Shown: positions 32,121 to 40,673 of the stretch, piece by piece | Layout: each line of letters starts with the position of its first letter | How positions within the stretch are numbered: position 1 is the stretch's first letter | The notes under the pieces: generated by a model | Database searches by the model: none | The model's input: the letters and a program-made list of their open reading frames with translations, nothing else | What the model was told of the DNA's origin: nothing | Translations under genes and position numbers: made by a program | Assembly: GCF_005280195.1 (NCBI RefSeq) | Contig: NZ_SZPR01000041.1 | Location: forward strand, 1-46,159 | Length of the DNA: 46,159 bases | Direction of reading: 5' to 3' | Source: Streptomyces galbus | GTDB lineage: Bacteria > Actinomycetota > Actinomycetes > Streptomycetales > Streptomycetaceae

Positions 32121-34055
32121 TCAAGGAGTTCCGCGGTCCGGGGCAGCCGGGGGCGTGGGGGGCTCGGGTCCGGGTCCGCCGCCGGCTTCGGCCGCGGGGG
32201 GTTCCTGCCCGGCGCCCGCCGGGGCGTCGGAGTCCGGGGTGCGCTTCCTCAGCTCGTCGCGCAACGCGTCCCACCGCGCCCGCAGCGCCTCGTCCCGCCA
32301 GACGTCCTTCACCGGCTCGTCCGCCGGGAGCAGGTCGTAGGCGTCGGACTCCGGCGGTTTCTGCGGGGCCCGCGGGCTCGGGGACGCGGCCCCTTCGGGG
32401 GCCACCGTCTGTTTCCGAAGGGCCGAGCCGTCCCTGGGGGCCCCTAGGGGTGTCGTGGGGGACTTGGCGGGGGCCGGGGACTTGACCGAGGCGGCGGATG
32501 CGGCCGGGGCTGAGGGCCTGGCCGGGGAGGCGGACTTCGCGGACTTCGCCCTGGACGACTCGGTCGCCTTCTGAGCCGTGGCCTTCTGAGCCGGCGCCTT
32601 CCCAGCAGCGGACTTCGCAGCCGTCGGCTTGGCAGACTCCGCCGCTCGGGAAGCCGCCGCCTTGGTCGCTCCCTCGGTGACCGCCTTGACCTCGGCCTCG
32701 GAGGCGGCCTTCGCCCCCGCCTCGGCCGTCGCCTTGGAGGCCGCCGCCGTCCGCCACCGCGTGACCCACCCGCCGCACACCCGCACCACCACTGCCACCG
32801 GCACCGCCACCGCCACGCCCCAGGCCAGCGCCGCGCCCCCGACCTGCCACCACACGGGTCCGAACCGCGCCAGCGCCCCGATCCCCAACGGGCCGCCCGC
32901 CATCCCCGCGGCCAGCGCCAGCGCCGCCGCGCACACCGTCGCGGCCACCCCGGCGATCACCGCGGTCCGCCGCACCGACCACCGTGCGCCGCCCCGCCCC
33001 ACGAACCAGCCCATGGTCACACCGGCCGCCAGCGGCACCACCCCGGCCGCCCAGTTCCAGGGGGTCCCGGCCCCGGCGTCCGGGACGGCCGCCAGCAGCG
33101 GGAACGGCGGCAGCACCGGCGCCGGATCGGACATCCACGGCCCCACACCGTGCCCGGTGCCCAGCGCGAACCCCGGCCCGAGCGCGTACGCCGCTCCCCA
33201 CACCGCCGCGTTCGGCACCAGCGTCACGCACAGCAGCAGCACCGCGCACCGCCCGGACCACCCCTCGGTCAGCCGCAGGAACGCCTCCCGGGCCACGTCC
33301 CCGTGCCACACCGACGACACCGCGACCAGCCCGGCCCCGCCCCCGACGCACACCGCGGCCCCGGCCCCGGCCGCTCGCACGGCCACCAGGAACTTCTCCC
33401 GCCCCCGCGGGCCGAGGACCACCCGCCGGGTCCCGCGCGGCAGCAGCCCCAACAGCCGGTCCACGGGTCCGCGGGGACGGCCGTACGCCGTCCACACCCC
33501 CGTGCCGGCCGACAGCGCGACGACCATGGGCAGGGCGAGCACGGTCCACACCCAGGAGGGCCGCAGCGATCCGCCGGCCGCGTACAGCGCGGTGCCGGCG
33601 CCGACGGTCAGGTAGCCGAGGACGACTCCCGCCCACGCCGTCCGGGCGCTCACCGGTGGGGCCAGGCCCTCCTCGTCGGCGTCCACCGCGTCGCGCGCCG
33701 CCCGGTGGACCAGCCACACCGGCAGGGCGAGGAGGAGCAGCGGGGTGACGCCGACCGGGGCGGGGACACCGGAGAGGGTGTCGGCGCGGACCAGTTCGAC
33801 CCCGTGGGCGAGAAGCCACAGCGCGGCGGCGACGTGCAGGGCGCCGCCCGGTCCGCTGTCGGGGTAGGGCGAGCTGATCCACAGCACCATCACCAGCACG
33901 GTGAGCGAGCCGAGCCCCAGCCCGGCCGCGACCGCACCGCCCGCCAGACCGGCGGCCAGGCCGGGCGAACGGTCGCGCACCCGGGTGAGCAGTTGTGCGG
34001 AGGACGGTCGGCGCGGGGCGGGCCGGCGCGTAATCATCGGGATCACGCCCGTCAT
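32121..34055 (-). CDS. DUF6350 family membrane protein (PerM-like)
   Basis: 644 residues; ATG 34055 taken, with GTG 34046 (10 bases after GGGAG) and ATG 34037 as alternatives. Residues 30-430 contain about ten or more transmembrane helices. Residues 435-534 are an Ala/Lys/Ser-rich histone-H1-like tail, followed by an acidic and Pro-rich end with DVWRDEALRARWDALRDEL. The homologue of M. tuberculosis Rv0955 (PerM), which stabilises the divisome and sits between sucCD and purN as here. Role in division is inferred from that family. Confidence 0.85.
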   Translation of the reverse strand: MTGVIPMITRRPAPRRPSSAQLLTRVRDRSPGLAAGLAGGAVAAGLGLGSLTVLVMVLWISSPYPDSGPGGALHVAAALWLLAHGVELVRADTLSGVPAPVGVTPLLLLALPVWLVHRAARDAVDADEEGLAPPVSARTAWAGVVLGYLTVGAGTALYAAGGSLRPSWVWTVLALPMVVALSAGTGVWTAYGRPRGPVDRLLGLLPRGTRRVVLGPRGREKFLVAVRAAGAGAAVCVGGGAGLVAVSSVWHGDVAREAFLRLTEGWSGRCAVLLLCVTLVPNAAVWGAAYALGPGFALGTGHGVGPWMSDPAPVLPPFPLLAAVPDAGAGTPWNWAAGVVPLAAGVTMGWFVGRGGARWSVRRTAVIAGVAATVCAAALALAAGMAGGPLGIGALARFGPVWWQVGGAALAWGVAVAVPVAVVVRVCGGWVTRWRTAAASKATAEAGAKAASEAEVKAVTEGATKAAASRAAESAKPTAAKSAAGKAPAQKATAQKATESSRAKSAKSASPARPSAPAASAASVKSPAPAKSPTTPLGAPRDGSALRKQTVAPEGAASPSPRAPQKPPESDAYDLLPADEPVKDVWRDEALRARWDALRDELRKRTPDSDAPAGAGQEPPAAEAGGGPGPEPPTPPAAPDRGTP

Positions 34056-34151
34056 GCTCCCAACGACACGCGCTTTTCCCGCGTACCCGGCGAAGCCCCG
34101 TTGTGTCGCTCAATATACGTTTATGTACTTTTTCGTACGAGAGGGTGCCCG
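34056..34151. promoter_or_regulatory. AT-rich divergent promoter (DUF6350 / sigma-like gene)
   Basis: An unusually AT-rich stretch for this genome, 34100-34140, contains TTGTGT (34101), TATACG (34115), TTATGTACT (34121) and the small palindrome GTAC-N6-CGTACG-type at 34125-34139. It probably carries the promoter of the sigma-like gene. Confidence 0.5.
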
Positions 34152-35015
34152 GTGACCCAGCGTTCCGCCACCCCGCTCCCCGCCGCCGAGGAGCGCCGAG
34201 GCCAGCACGAGGCGGCCTCCCTGACGCCGGCTCAGGCCTTCGACGCCCTCTACGCGTTCTGCGCCCCCGCCCTCGTACGGCAGACCTTCCTGCTGTCCGG
34301 CCGCCGGGAACTCGCCCGGGAATCCGTGGAGCGGGCCTTCCAGTACGCCTGGGAGCACTGGCCCGAGGTGGCCCGCGACCCCGATCCGCCGGGCTGGGTG
34401 CGGGCCGTGGCCCACGAGTACGCCCTCTCCCCCTGGCACCGACTGCGCCCCCGCCACCGGCGCCCGGAACCCCCGCCCGCCGCACCGCCCGACCGCGCGC
34501 TGCTGGAGGCGTTCCTGGCGCTGCCCCCCTCGTACCGCCGCACGGTGCTCCTCTACGACGGCGTCGGCCTGGACCTGCCGGAGACGGCGGCGGAGACCCA
34601 GGCGAGCACCCCGGCCGCCGCGCGCCGCCTGCTGCACGCGCGCGAGGAGATCGCCGCGCTGCTGCCCGACCTGGCCGACCCCGCCGTACTGCACCGGCGG
34701 CTGACGGAGGTGGCCTCGGCGGAGCGGCTGCGGGCCGCGAAACCACCGGCCGTGCGGCTGGGCAGTGAGCGCCGCGCCCGGTTCTGGACCCGCGCGGCGA
34801 TCGCCTTCACCCTCGCCGTCATCGGCGCGACGGCGCTGACCCTGCGGACGGCTCCCACGAAGTACGAGCCCCCGGTGCCGGCCGGGGAGACGGTCCGCGG
34901 GGTGCCGCCCAAGCCGGCCCCGGGCACGCTCTCGGACACGGAGCTGGAGCTGCGGGCGAAGCTGCGCGCGCAGACGGCGCACGGACCGGAGAGGCTGCTG
35001 CCGGAGACGCGGTGA
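34152..35015 (+). CDS. sigma-factor-like protein with C-terminal membrane anchor
   Basis: 287 residues from GTG 34152 with GAGAGGG upstream. Residues 27-95 resemble sigma-70 region 2 (AFDALYAFCAPALVRQTFLL, RAFQYAWEHW, WVRAVAHEYA). Residues 115-172 resemble region 4 (LLEAFLALPPSYRRTVLLYDGVGLDLPETAAE). A single transmembrane helix follows at about 214-231, then a Pro-rich outer segment. A sigma-type DNA-binding protein tied to the membrane is unusual. It may be a degenerate ECF factor that works as a membrane-bound regulator. No anti-sigma gene is adjacent. Confidence 0.8.
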   Translation: MTQRSATPLPAAEERRGQHEAASLTPAQAFDALYAFCAPALVRQTFLLSGRRELARESVERAFQYAWEHWPEVARDPDPPGWVRAVAHEYALSPWHRLRPRHRRPEPPPAAPPDRALLEAFLALPPSYRRTVLLYDGVGLDLPETAAETQASTPAAARRLLHAREEIAALLPDLADPAVLHRRLTEVASAERLRAAKPPAVRLGSERRARFWTRAAIAFTLAVIGATALTLRTAPTKYEPPVPAGETVRGVPPKPAPGTLSDTELELRAKLRAQTAHGPERLLPETR

Positions 35016-35049
35016 GCGGTCGCCGGGACGGACGGCACCGGCGCATGCG

Positions 35050-35083
35050 GAAGGGCCCGCGTCCCGGGGGACGCGGGCCCTTC
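35050..35083. terminator. bidirectional terminator between the sigma-like gene and sucD
   Basis: GAAGGGCCCGCGTCCC (35050-35065) pairs with its perfect complement at 35068-35083 between two convergent genes, 35 bases past the sigma-like stop and 38 bases past the sucD stop. Confidence 0.85.
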
Positions 35084-35121
35084 TGCTGCCGTTCTTCCGG
35101 CGCCTTCCGTCGGGGGTGACG

Positions 35122-36006
35122 TCAGGCGCTCAGGATCTCCCGGGCCAGCTTCGCCGTCTCGGTCGGCGTCTTGCCGACCTTGACGCCGGCGGCCTCGAGG
35201 GCCTCCTTCTTGGCCTGGGCGGTGCCGGAGGAGCCGGAGACGATGGCGCCGGCGTGGCCCATGGTCTTGCCCTCGGGCGCGGTGAAGCCCGCGACGTAGC
35301 CGACGACCGGCTTGGTCACGTTCTCCTTGATGAAGGCCGCGGCCCGCTCCTCGGCGTCGCCGCCGATCTCACCGATCATCACGATCAGGTCGGTGTCGGG
35401 GTCGTCCTGGAAGGCGGCCAGGGCGTCGATGTGCGTGGTGCCGATGATCGGGTCGCCACCGATGCCGACGGCGGTGGTGAAGCCGATGTCCCGCAGCTCG
35501 TACATCATCTGGTACGTCAGCGTGCCGGACTTCGACACCAGGCCGATGCGGCCCGGCTTGGTGATGTCGCCCGGGATGATGCCGACGTTCGACTGGCCCG
35601 GGGTGATGATGCCGGGGCAGTTCGGGCCGATGATCCGGGTCTTGTTGCCCTTCTTGCCGGCGTACGCCCAGAAGGCCGCCGAGTCGTGCACGGCGATGCC
35701 CTCGGTGATCACGACGGCCAGCGGGATCTCGGCGTCGATGGCCTCGACGACCGCGTCCTTGGTGAACTTCTCCGGCACGAAGATGACGGTGACGTCGGCG
35801 CCGGTCTTCTCGATGGCCTCCTTGACGGTCCCGAAGACGGGTACCTCGGTGCCGTCGAAGTCCACGGTCTGACCCGCCTTGCGCGGGTTGACGCCGCCCA
35901 CGACGTTGGTGCCGTCACCGAGCATGAGCTTGGTGTGCTTCATGCCGGTGGCGCCGGTCATGCCCTGGACGATGACCTTGCTGTCCTTGTTGAGCCAGAT
36001 AGCCAT
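35122..36006 (-). CDS. sucD: succinate--CoA ligase subunit alpha
   Basis: 294 residues, ATG 36006. The CoA-binding N-terminal domain has VIVQGMTGATGMKHT, and the ligase domain carries the phosphorylated histidine in KTMGHAGAIVSGSSG. With SucC it makes succinate and ATP or GTP from succinyl-CoA in the TCA cycle. It follows sucC by 26 bases in a sucC-sucD operon. Confidence 0.97.
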   Translation of the reverse strand: MAIWLNKDSKVIVQGMTGATGMKHTKLMLGDGTNVVGGVNPRKAGQTVDFDGTEVPVFGTVKEAIEKTGADVTVIFVPEKFTKDAVVEAIDAEIPLAVVITEGIAVHDSAAFWAYAGKKGNKTRIIGPNCPGIITPGQSNVGIIPGDITKPGRIGLVSKSGTLTYQMMYELRDIGFTTAVGIGGDPIIGTTHIDALAAFQDDPDTDLIVMIGEIGGDAEERAAAFIKENVTKPVVGYVAGFTAPEGKTMGHAGAIVSGSSGTAQAKKEALEAAGVKVGKTPTETAKLAREILSA

Positions 36007-36032
36007 GGTGGTGTGAGTCCTCGTCCTCGTGC

Positions 36033-37211
36033 TTACTTGGCGGCGGCCAGCTCGGCGGCCTTGTCGGCCGCGCCGTCCATGGTGTCGACGCGCTGCACCA
36101 GCGGGTGGTCGGCGTCCGTGAGGATCTTCCGGCCCAGCTCGGCGTTGTTGCCGTCCAGGCGGACGACGAGCGGCTTCTCGACCTTCTCGCCGCGGTCCTC
36201 CAGCAGCTTCAGTGCCTGCACGATGCCGTTCGCGACCTCGTCGCAGGCGGTGATGCCACCGAAGACGTTCACGAAGACGGACTTCACGTCCGGGTCGCCC
36301 AGGATGATCTCCAGGCCGTTCGCCATCACCTGGGCGGAGGCGCCGCCGCCGATGTCCAGGAAGTTGGCGGGCTTGACGCCGCCGTGCTTCTCACCGGCGT
36401 ACGCGACGACGTCCAGGGTGCTCATGACGAGACCGGCGCCGTTGCCGATGATGCCGACCTCGCCGTCGAGCTTGACGTAGTTGAGGTTCTTCTCCTTGGC
36501 GGCGGCCTCGAGCGGATTGGCCGCGGCCTTGTCGTGGAGCTCCTCGTACTCGGGGTGACGGAACTCGGCGTTGTCGTCGAGCGACACCTTGCCGTCCAGG
36601 GCGATGACGTCGCCGGAGGCGACCTTCGCCAGCGGGTTGACCTCGACGAGGAGGGCGTCCGACTTGATGAAGGTGTCCCACAGCTTGACGAGGACGTTCG
36701 CGACCTTGTCCGCGACCTCGGCCGGGAACTTGGCGGCCGCGACGATCTCGCGGGCCTTGGCCTCGTCCACACCGTCGATCGGGTCGATCGGCGTCTTGGC
36801 GACGGCGTCCGGACGGGTGGCCGCCACCTCCTCGATCTCCATGCCGCCCTCGACGGAGGCGATGGAGAGGAAGGTGCGGTTCGCACGGTCGAGGAGGAAG
36901 GAGACGTAGTACTCCTCGACGATCTCCGGAGCGGTCTCGGCGATCATCACCTTGTGGACCGTGTGGCCCTTGATGTCCATGCCGAGGATGTCCGTCGCGC
37001 GGGCGACGGCCTCGTCCGCGGAGGCGGCCAGCTTGACGCCACCGGCCTTGCCGCGACCACCGACCTTCACCTGCGCCTTGACGACGGACTTGCCGCCCAG
37101 ACGCTCGGTGATCTCGCGCGCCGCCTCAGGCGTGTCGATGACTTCACCGGCCAGCACCGGTACATCGTGCTTGGCGAAGAGGTCCCTCGCCTGGTACTCG
37201 AACAGGTCCAC
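36033..37211 (-). CDS. sucC: succinate--CoA ligase subunit beta
   Basis: 392 residues from GTG 37211. ATP-grasp fold: MDLFEYQARDLFAKHDVPV at the N terminus, VVKAQVKVGGRGKAGGVKLA for nucleotide binding, and the C-terminal FLDIGGGA and VFVNVFGGITACDEVA of the ligase domain. Forms the nucleotide-binding half of succinyl-CoA synthetase with SucD. Its promoter lies in the intergenic DNA to the right. Confidence 0.97.
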   Translation of the reverse strand: MDLFEYQARDLFAKHDVPVLAGEVIDTPEAAREITERLGGKSVVKAQVKVGGRGKAGGVKLAASADEAVARATDILGMDIKGHTVHKVMIAETAPEIVEEYYVSFLLDRANRTFLSIASVEGGMEIEEVAATRPDAVAKTPIDPIDGVDEAKAREIVAAAKFPAEVADKVANVLVKLWDTFIKSDALLVEVNPLAKVASGDVIALDGKVSLDDNAEFRHPEYEELHDKAAANPLEAAAKEKNLNYVKLDGEVGIIGNGAGLVMSTLDVVAYAGEKHGGVKPANFLDIGGGASAQVMANGLEIILGDPDVKSVFVNVFGGITACDEVANGIVQALKLLEDRGEKVEKPLVVRLDGNNAELGRKILTDADHPLVQRVDTMDGAADKAAELAAAK

Positions 37212-37577
37212 GCGCTTCCGTCCCTATCAGTGATCTCGCGGTTCGTTGGATGCGTGGGCGTGCCGCGAAGGGCAACGTGACGACGTCCGCATGTGTCACA
37301 AGGGATGCGCACACGGTGTCCGAGCGCGCGGCATGTCCGTCTCGCAGGTTATCGCTGCTTCCGGGGGCCCCCTAAATCGCGAGTCACACCTGAGCGGTGA
37401 TACCTGTCACATGATGCCGCCCTCTCTGGCACGGGGTGCCGGACGTGAGGCGGCGGGGGCGGGGCGGAGGCGGCCGGGGCCCGGGGGCGGCAGGGGGTGG
37501 GCGCGGGGTGGGCGTCGTTCCGAGGGGCCCGGGGAAGCGGGGCGCGGGGGTCGGCGTCGTTCAGCCGGGGGTGGGTC

Positions 37578-37615
37578 GGGTCCCACCGGGCTGGGGTCGG
37601 CCCGGTGGGACCCGG
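37578..37615 (-). terminator. GC-rich hairpin with 15-bp arms
   Basis: CGGGTCCCACCGGGC (37578-37592) pairs perfectly with 37601-37615, 8-base loop. Probably ends transcription from the hypothetical gene at 37806-38111 before sucC. Confidence 0.6.
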
Positions 37616-37691
37616 GGCAGCCCCGGAGGGCTGCGGTCGGCGGGTCGTCGTCCTCACCCCATGAGGGCGACCCGCCTCCTCCGCGGCGCCA

Positions 37692-37731
37692 CCGCCCGGA
37701 CGTGTCCGACGGCTTTCGGCCGTCCGGGCGG
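37692..37731 (-). terminator. hairpin with 11-bp arms downstream of a hypothetical gene
   Basis: CCGCCCGGACG (37692-37702) pairs with CGTCCGGGCGG (37721-37731), 18-base loop containing TTT. With the hairpin at 37578 it may be part of a double terminator. Confidence 0.55.
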
Positions 37732-37749
37732 CGCATCCGGCGGAGCCGG

Positions 37750-37804
37750 GGGGGAGGTGGGGGTGCGGAGGTGGGGGTGCGGCAGTGGGGGCTGCGGGGT
37801 GGGG
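37750..37804 (+). repeat. G-rich short repeat
   Basis: GGTGGGGGTGCGGAG-like units repeat several times just before the stop of the gene on the other strand. Runs of five G spaced by 4-9 bases could form a G-quadruplex on the plus strand. Confidence 0.5.
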
Positions 37805-37805
37805 G

Positions 37806-38111
37806 TCAGCCGCCGTACGGCGTGGTGGGCGCGACGGGCGCCCAGCCGGTCGCGTCCTCACCGAAGAGGTGGCCGGCCTCGCGCCAGCTCTGGGCGGGGG
37901 TCGTGTCGGCGAGCAGGGCGGCCGCCCGCTCCTGCAGGGCCCGGGCGTGGGCCAGGGCGGTGGCGCGGGCCTTCTCCGTGGCCCGGGCGGCCCGTGCGGC
38001 ACGGGCGCCCTGGATGGCCTGGGCAGCCCGCACCCTGGTGGCCCCCGGGGCGGGGGTCCGGGCGGTGGCTCCGGTGGTGGTCACGAGGGAACGGCGGGGG
38101 TTCGTGGTCAT
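37806..38111 (-). CDS. hypothetical protein, Ala/Arg-rich
   Basis: 101 residues. The middle (25-70) is an Ala/Arg-rich probable helix (RAAQAIQGARAARAARATEK and AHARALQERAAALL). The end, TPAQSWREAGHLFGEDATGWAPV, looks like a real folded or conserved segment. No signal peptide or membrane helix. An AAGGA site lies 12 bases before ATG 38111. No function can be proposed; coding status is likely but not certain. Confidence 0.6.
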   Translation of the reverse strand: MTTNPRRSLVTTTGATARTPAPGATRVRAAQAIQGARAARAARATEKARATALAHARALQERAAALLADTTPAQSWREAGHLFGEDATGWAPVAPTTPYGG

Positions 38112-38219
38112 GCGCGCGTCGCATCCTTAGGGGGTTCCGAGACATCGGAAGGCTGGGGGACATTCCGGGAGCGACCCGTCCGGTCACGAGGGGGACCGGG
38201 ACGGGCGGGAAGGTCTGCC

Positions 38220-39233
38220 CTAAGCAGGGAAGACGGGAATGTCCCGGTACCTGTCCCGGGTCTCGGTCGCCTCCGCGCCCACGGCACCGCCGGCCACGAG
38301 CAGCAGCGGCACCTGGTGGTGCGGGGTCACGGCGTGCGCGTCACCGTGCCGCGGCGCGCCGTTGTCCATCGCGGGCGCGCTGCCCAGGGCGCCGTCGGGG
38401 TGGCCGCCGCCCGGGGCGTGCTGCGCGGGACTCCGGGGGCCGGGCCGGGCACCGGCGTGGTGGGCGACGCCGTGCGCCGACGTGCCGTCGGTGCCGCGAC
38501 GCGGTGCGTCCCAGGGACCGTAGGAGGTCGGGCGGGGAGGAGCGACGGGCGTGGTCGCAGCGACCCGCTCTCGTTCCGGCGCGTGCTCCTGCGGTGCCGG
38601 CGTGACCGGGGTGGCGCCCTGCTGCGGCAGTGCGTCGACCGGCGCGGGCAGGGTGGTCACCGGCGGCCCGGACCCGCCGGACCCGTCGGACGGCCCCGGT
38701 TCACCGGGCAGGCCGGGCACCTCGGGCAGCCCCGGCACGGTCGGCGCCGACGGCACGGACGGGAGCCAGGGAAGCGAGGGAAGCGAGGGCAGCTCGGGCA
38801 GGGACGGGAGCGAGGGCAACGACGACACCGGCGGCAGTTGCGCCTGCACCCGTCCCAGTTCCTCGGTCACCGACCGCACCACGGCGCCGACGGGCCGGAC
38901 GACGCCCTCCCCCACGATCCGCACGACCTGCCCGGCGGGAGGGGCGGTCGCCGCGCCGGCCGAGTCACTCGCCGGGGCGGTCTTCCCTGCGGGGAGGGCC
39001 CCGCCCGGGGCGGAGTCAGCGAAGGCCTGCGGTCCAGCGTCCTCCGTGACCGTCTGCGACCCGGTGCCCGCCGTGCCCGCCGTGCCCTCCGCGGCCTGCG
39101 CCTGCCCGCCGAAGAGCAGGCCCAGCGCGAACAGTCCGCCCAGCAGCAACACCACTCGCACCGCACGCCGCCCCACCGCGGTGCGCGCGACGCGCAGAGC
39201 GGCGGCTCGGGGCGAAGCCGTGGGCCGGAGCAA
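38220..39233 (-). CDS. hypothetical secreted or membrane-anchored Pro-rich protein
   Basis: 337 residues from TTG 39233, with GGAGG 10 bases upstream. An Arg-rich N terminus and hydrophobic segment (about 26-48, VVLLLGGLFALGLLFGGQAQAA) form a signal peptide with likely AQA cleavage. The rest is Pro/Gly/Ala-rich. It includes a Leu-Pro repeat (PSLPSLPELPSLPSLPWLPS-like, about 138-160) and PGLPEVPGLPGEPG. A second hydrophobic patch, VPLLLVAGGAVGAEA, lies near the C terminus. No enzyme motif. Probably a cell-wall-associated or structural protein. Confidence 0.7.
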   Translation of the reverse strand: MLRPTASPRAAALRVARTAVGRRAVRVVLLLGGLFALGLLFGGQAQAAEGTAGTAGTGSQTVTEDAGPQAFADSAPGGALPAGKTAPASDSAGAATAPPAGQVVRIVGEGVVRPVGAVVRSVTEELGRVQAQLPPVSSLPSLPSLPELPSLPSLPWLPSVPSAPTVPGLPEVPGLPGEPGPSDGSGGSGPPVTTLPAPVDALPQQGATPVTPAPQEHAPERERVAATTPVAPPRPTSYGPWDAPRRGTDGTSAHGVAHHAGARPGPRSPAQHAPGGGHPDGALGSAPAMDNGAPRHGDAHAVTPHHQVPLLLVAGGAVGAEATETRDRYRDIPVFPA

Positions 39234-39476
39234 GACGGACGGGCCTCCGTTGCGGCGGTACGGGGTTGCGGCCGTACGGGTCGGGTCCTGGCGGACGGGT
39301 CAGGGCACGGGCCGCGTCCTGGGCGGAGCACAGGCCGGTGTCCTGAGGGGCGTCGAGAGGCACCGATCCTCGCACGCACGTCCCACGCTCGCGCAAGCCC
39401 CCTGTTACCGATGGGTAGGCATGTCCCGTTTTGCTGGCGGAAACAGGTCGACAAATCGTCAGCAGCCGGACCCGCC

Positions 39477-40673
39477 TCAGGCGCCGTCCGGTAGCGGCAG
39501 CGGCCGCTTCTCGATCGCCGCCGCCATCACCTCCGGGAACAGCTCGGGCGTACAGGCGAACGCCGGCGCCCCGAGCGCCGCCAGGGCCGCCGCGTGCTCC
39601 CGGTCGTAGGCCGGAGCGCCCTCGTCCGACAGCGCGAGCAGCGCCACGAACTGCACCCCCGACGCCTTCATCGCCGCCACCCGCTTGAGCATCTCCTGCC
39701 GTATGCCGCCCTCGTACAGGTCGCTGATCAGCACGACCACCGTGTCCGCGGGCCGGGTGATGCGGGCCTGGCAGTACGCGAGCGCCCGGTTGATGTCGGT
39801 GCCGCCGCCGAGCTGGGTGCCGAACAGGACGTCCACGGGATCGTCGAGCTGGTCCGTGAGGTCGACGACGGAGGTGTCGAACGCGACCAGCCGCGTGCTG
39901 AGCGACCGCATCGAGGCGAGGACCGCGCCGAACACCGACGCGTACACCACCGACGCCGCCATCGACCCCGACTGGTCGATGCACAGGACGACGTCCTTGC
40001 GCACCGACCGCGACGCCCTCCCGTACCCGACGAGCCGCTCCGGCACCACCGTGCCGTGTTCGGGCAGGTAGTGCTTGAGGTTGGCGGCGATCGTGCGGTT
40101 CCAGTCGATGTCGTGGTGGCGCGGTCTGCTGACCCGCGCACTGCGGTCGAGGGCACCGGTGAGGGTCGCGCGCGTGCGGCTCGCGAGCCGCTTCTCCAGG
40201 TCGTCGACCACCTTGCGGACGACCGCCCGCGCCGTCTCCCTGGTGGTCTCCGGCATCGCCTTGTTCAGCGAGAGGAGGGTGCCGACGAGGTGCACGTCGG
40301 CCTCCACCGCCTCCAGCATCTCCGGCTCCAGCAGCAACGTCGACAGCCCGAGCCGGTCGATGGCGTCGCGCTGCATGACCTGGACGACGGAGGCGGGGAA
40401 GTACGTCCGGATGTCCCCCAGCCAGCGCGCCACCGACGGCGCGGACGCCCCGAGCCCCGCCGTCCGCTCCCGCCCCGCCTGCCCCTTGTCGTCCCTGCCG
40501 TACAGCGCGGAGAGCGTCTGGTCCATCGCCGCGTCCTGCCCGGACAGCCCGTACCCGGTGCCGTCCGCCGTGTCCCCCCCGAGCACCAGCCGCCATCGCC
40601 GCAGCCGCTCGGACGCCTCCGCGTCCCTCACCTCGGCCGCCTCTCCGCTCTCGCTCCCCGTCGCGTCCGTCAT
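39477..40673 (-). CDS. VWA domain protein of a MoxR-VWA system (CoxE-like)
   Basis: 398 residues from ATG 40673, which overlaps the DUF5682 stop as ATGA. The N-terminal ~220 residues are helical with no clear motif. The von Willebrand A domain has an intact MIDAS: DQSGSM (233-238), GGGTDINRAL with its Thr, and LISDLYEGG with its Asp. In MoxR-VWA systems the VWA protein binds the client or effector through a divalent metal while the MoxR ATPase remodels it. Last gene of the operon MoxR-DUF5682-VWA. Confidence 0.9.
   Translation of the reverse strand: MTDATGSESGEAAEVRDAEASERLRRWRLVLGGDTADGTGYGLSGQDAAMDQTLSALYGRDDKGQAGRERTAGLGASAPSVARWLGDIRTYFPASVVQVMQRDAIDRLGLSTLLLEPEMLEAVEADVHLVGTLLSLNKAMPETTRETARAVVRKVVDDLEKRLASRTRATLTGALDRSARVSRPRHHDIDWNRTIAANLKHYLPEHGTVVPERLVGYGRASRSVRKDVVLCIDQSGSMAASVVYASVFGAVLASMRSLSTRLVAFDTSVVDLTDQLDDPVDVLFGTQLGGGTDINRALAYCQARITRPADTVVVLISDLYEGGIRQEMLKRVAAMKASGVQFVALLALSDEGAPAYDREHAAALAALGAPAFACTPELFPEVMAAAIEKRPLPLPDGA

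Larger units (their letters stand above)
37212..37805. other. 594-base intergenic region upstream of sucC
   Basis: No believable gene. The sucC-proximal 200 bases are less GC-rich (37340-37430, with CCCTAAATCGCG) and should hold the sucC promoter. The rest is strongly G-rich on the plus strand; its open frames translate to Arg/Pro/Gly low complexity. Two GC hairpins (37578-37615, 37692-37731) and a run of GGTGGGGGTGCGG-type repeats (37750-37804) are present. Confidence 0.6.

Noticed and set aside
37407..37736. 109-codon open frame in the sucC upstream region
   Set aside because: Pro/Arg/Gly low complexity, no ribosome site of note, and it spans two hairpins.
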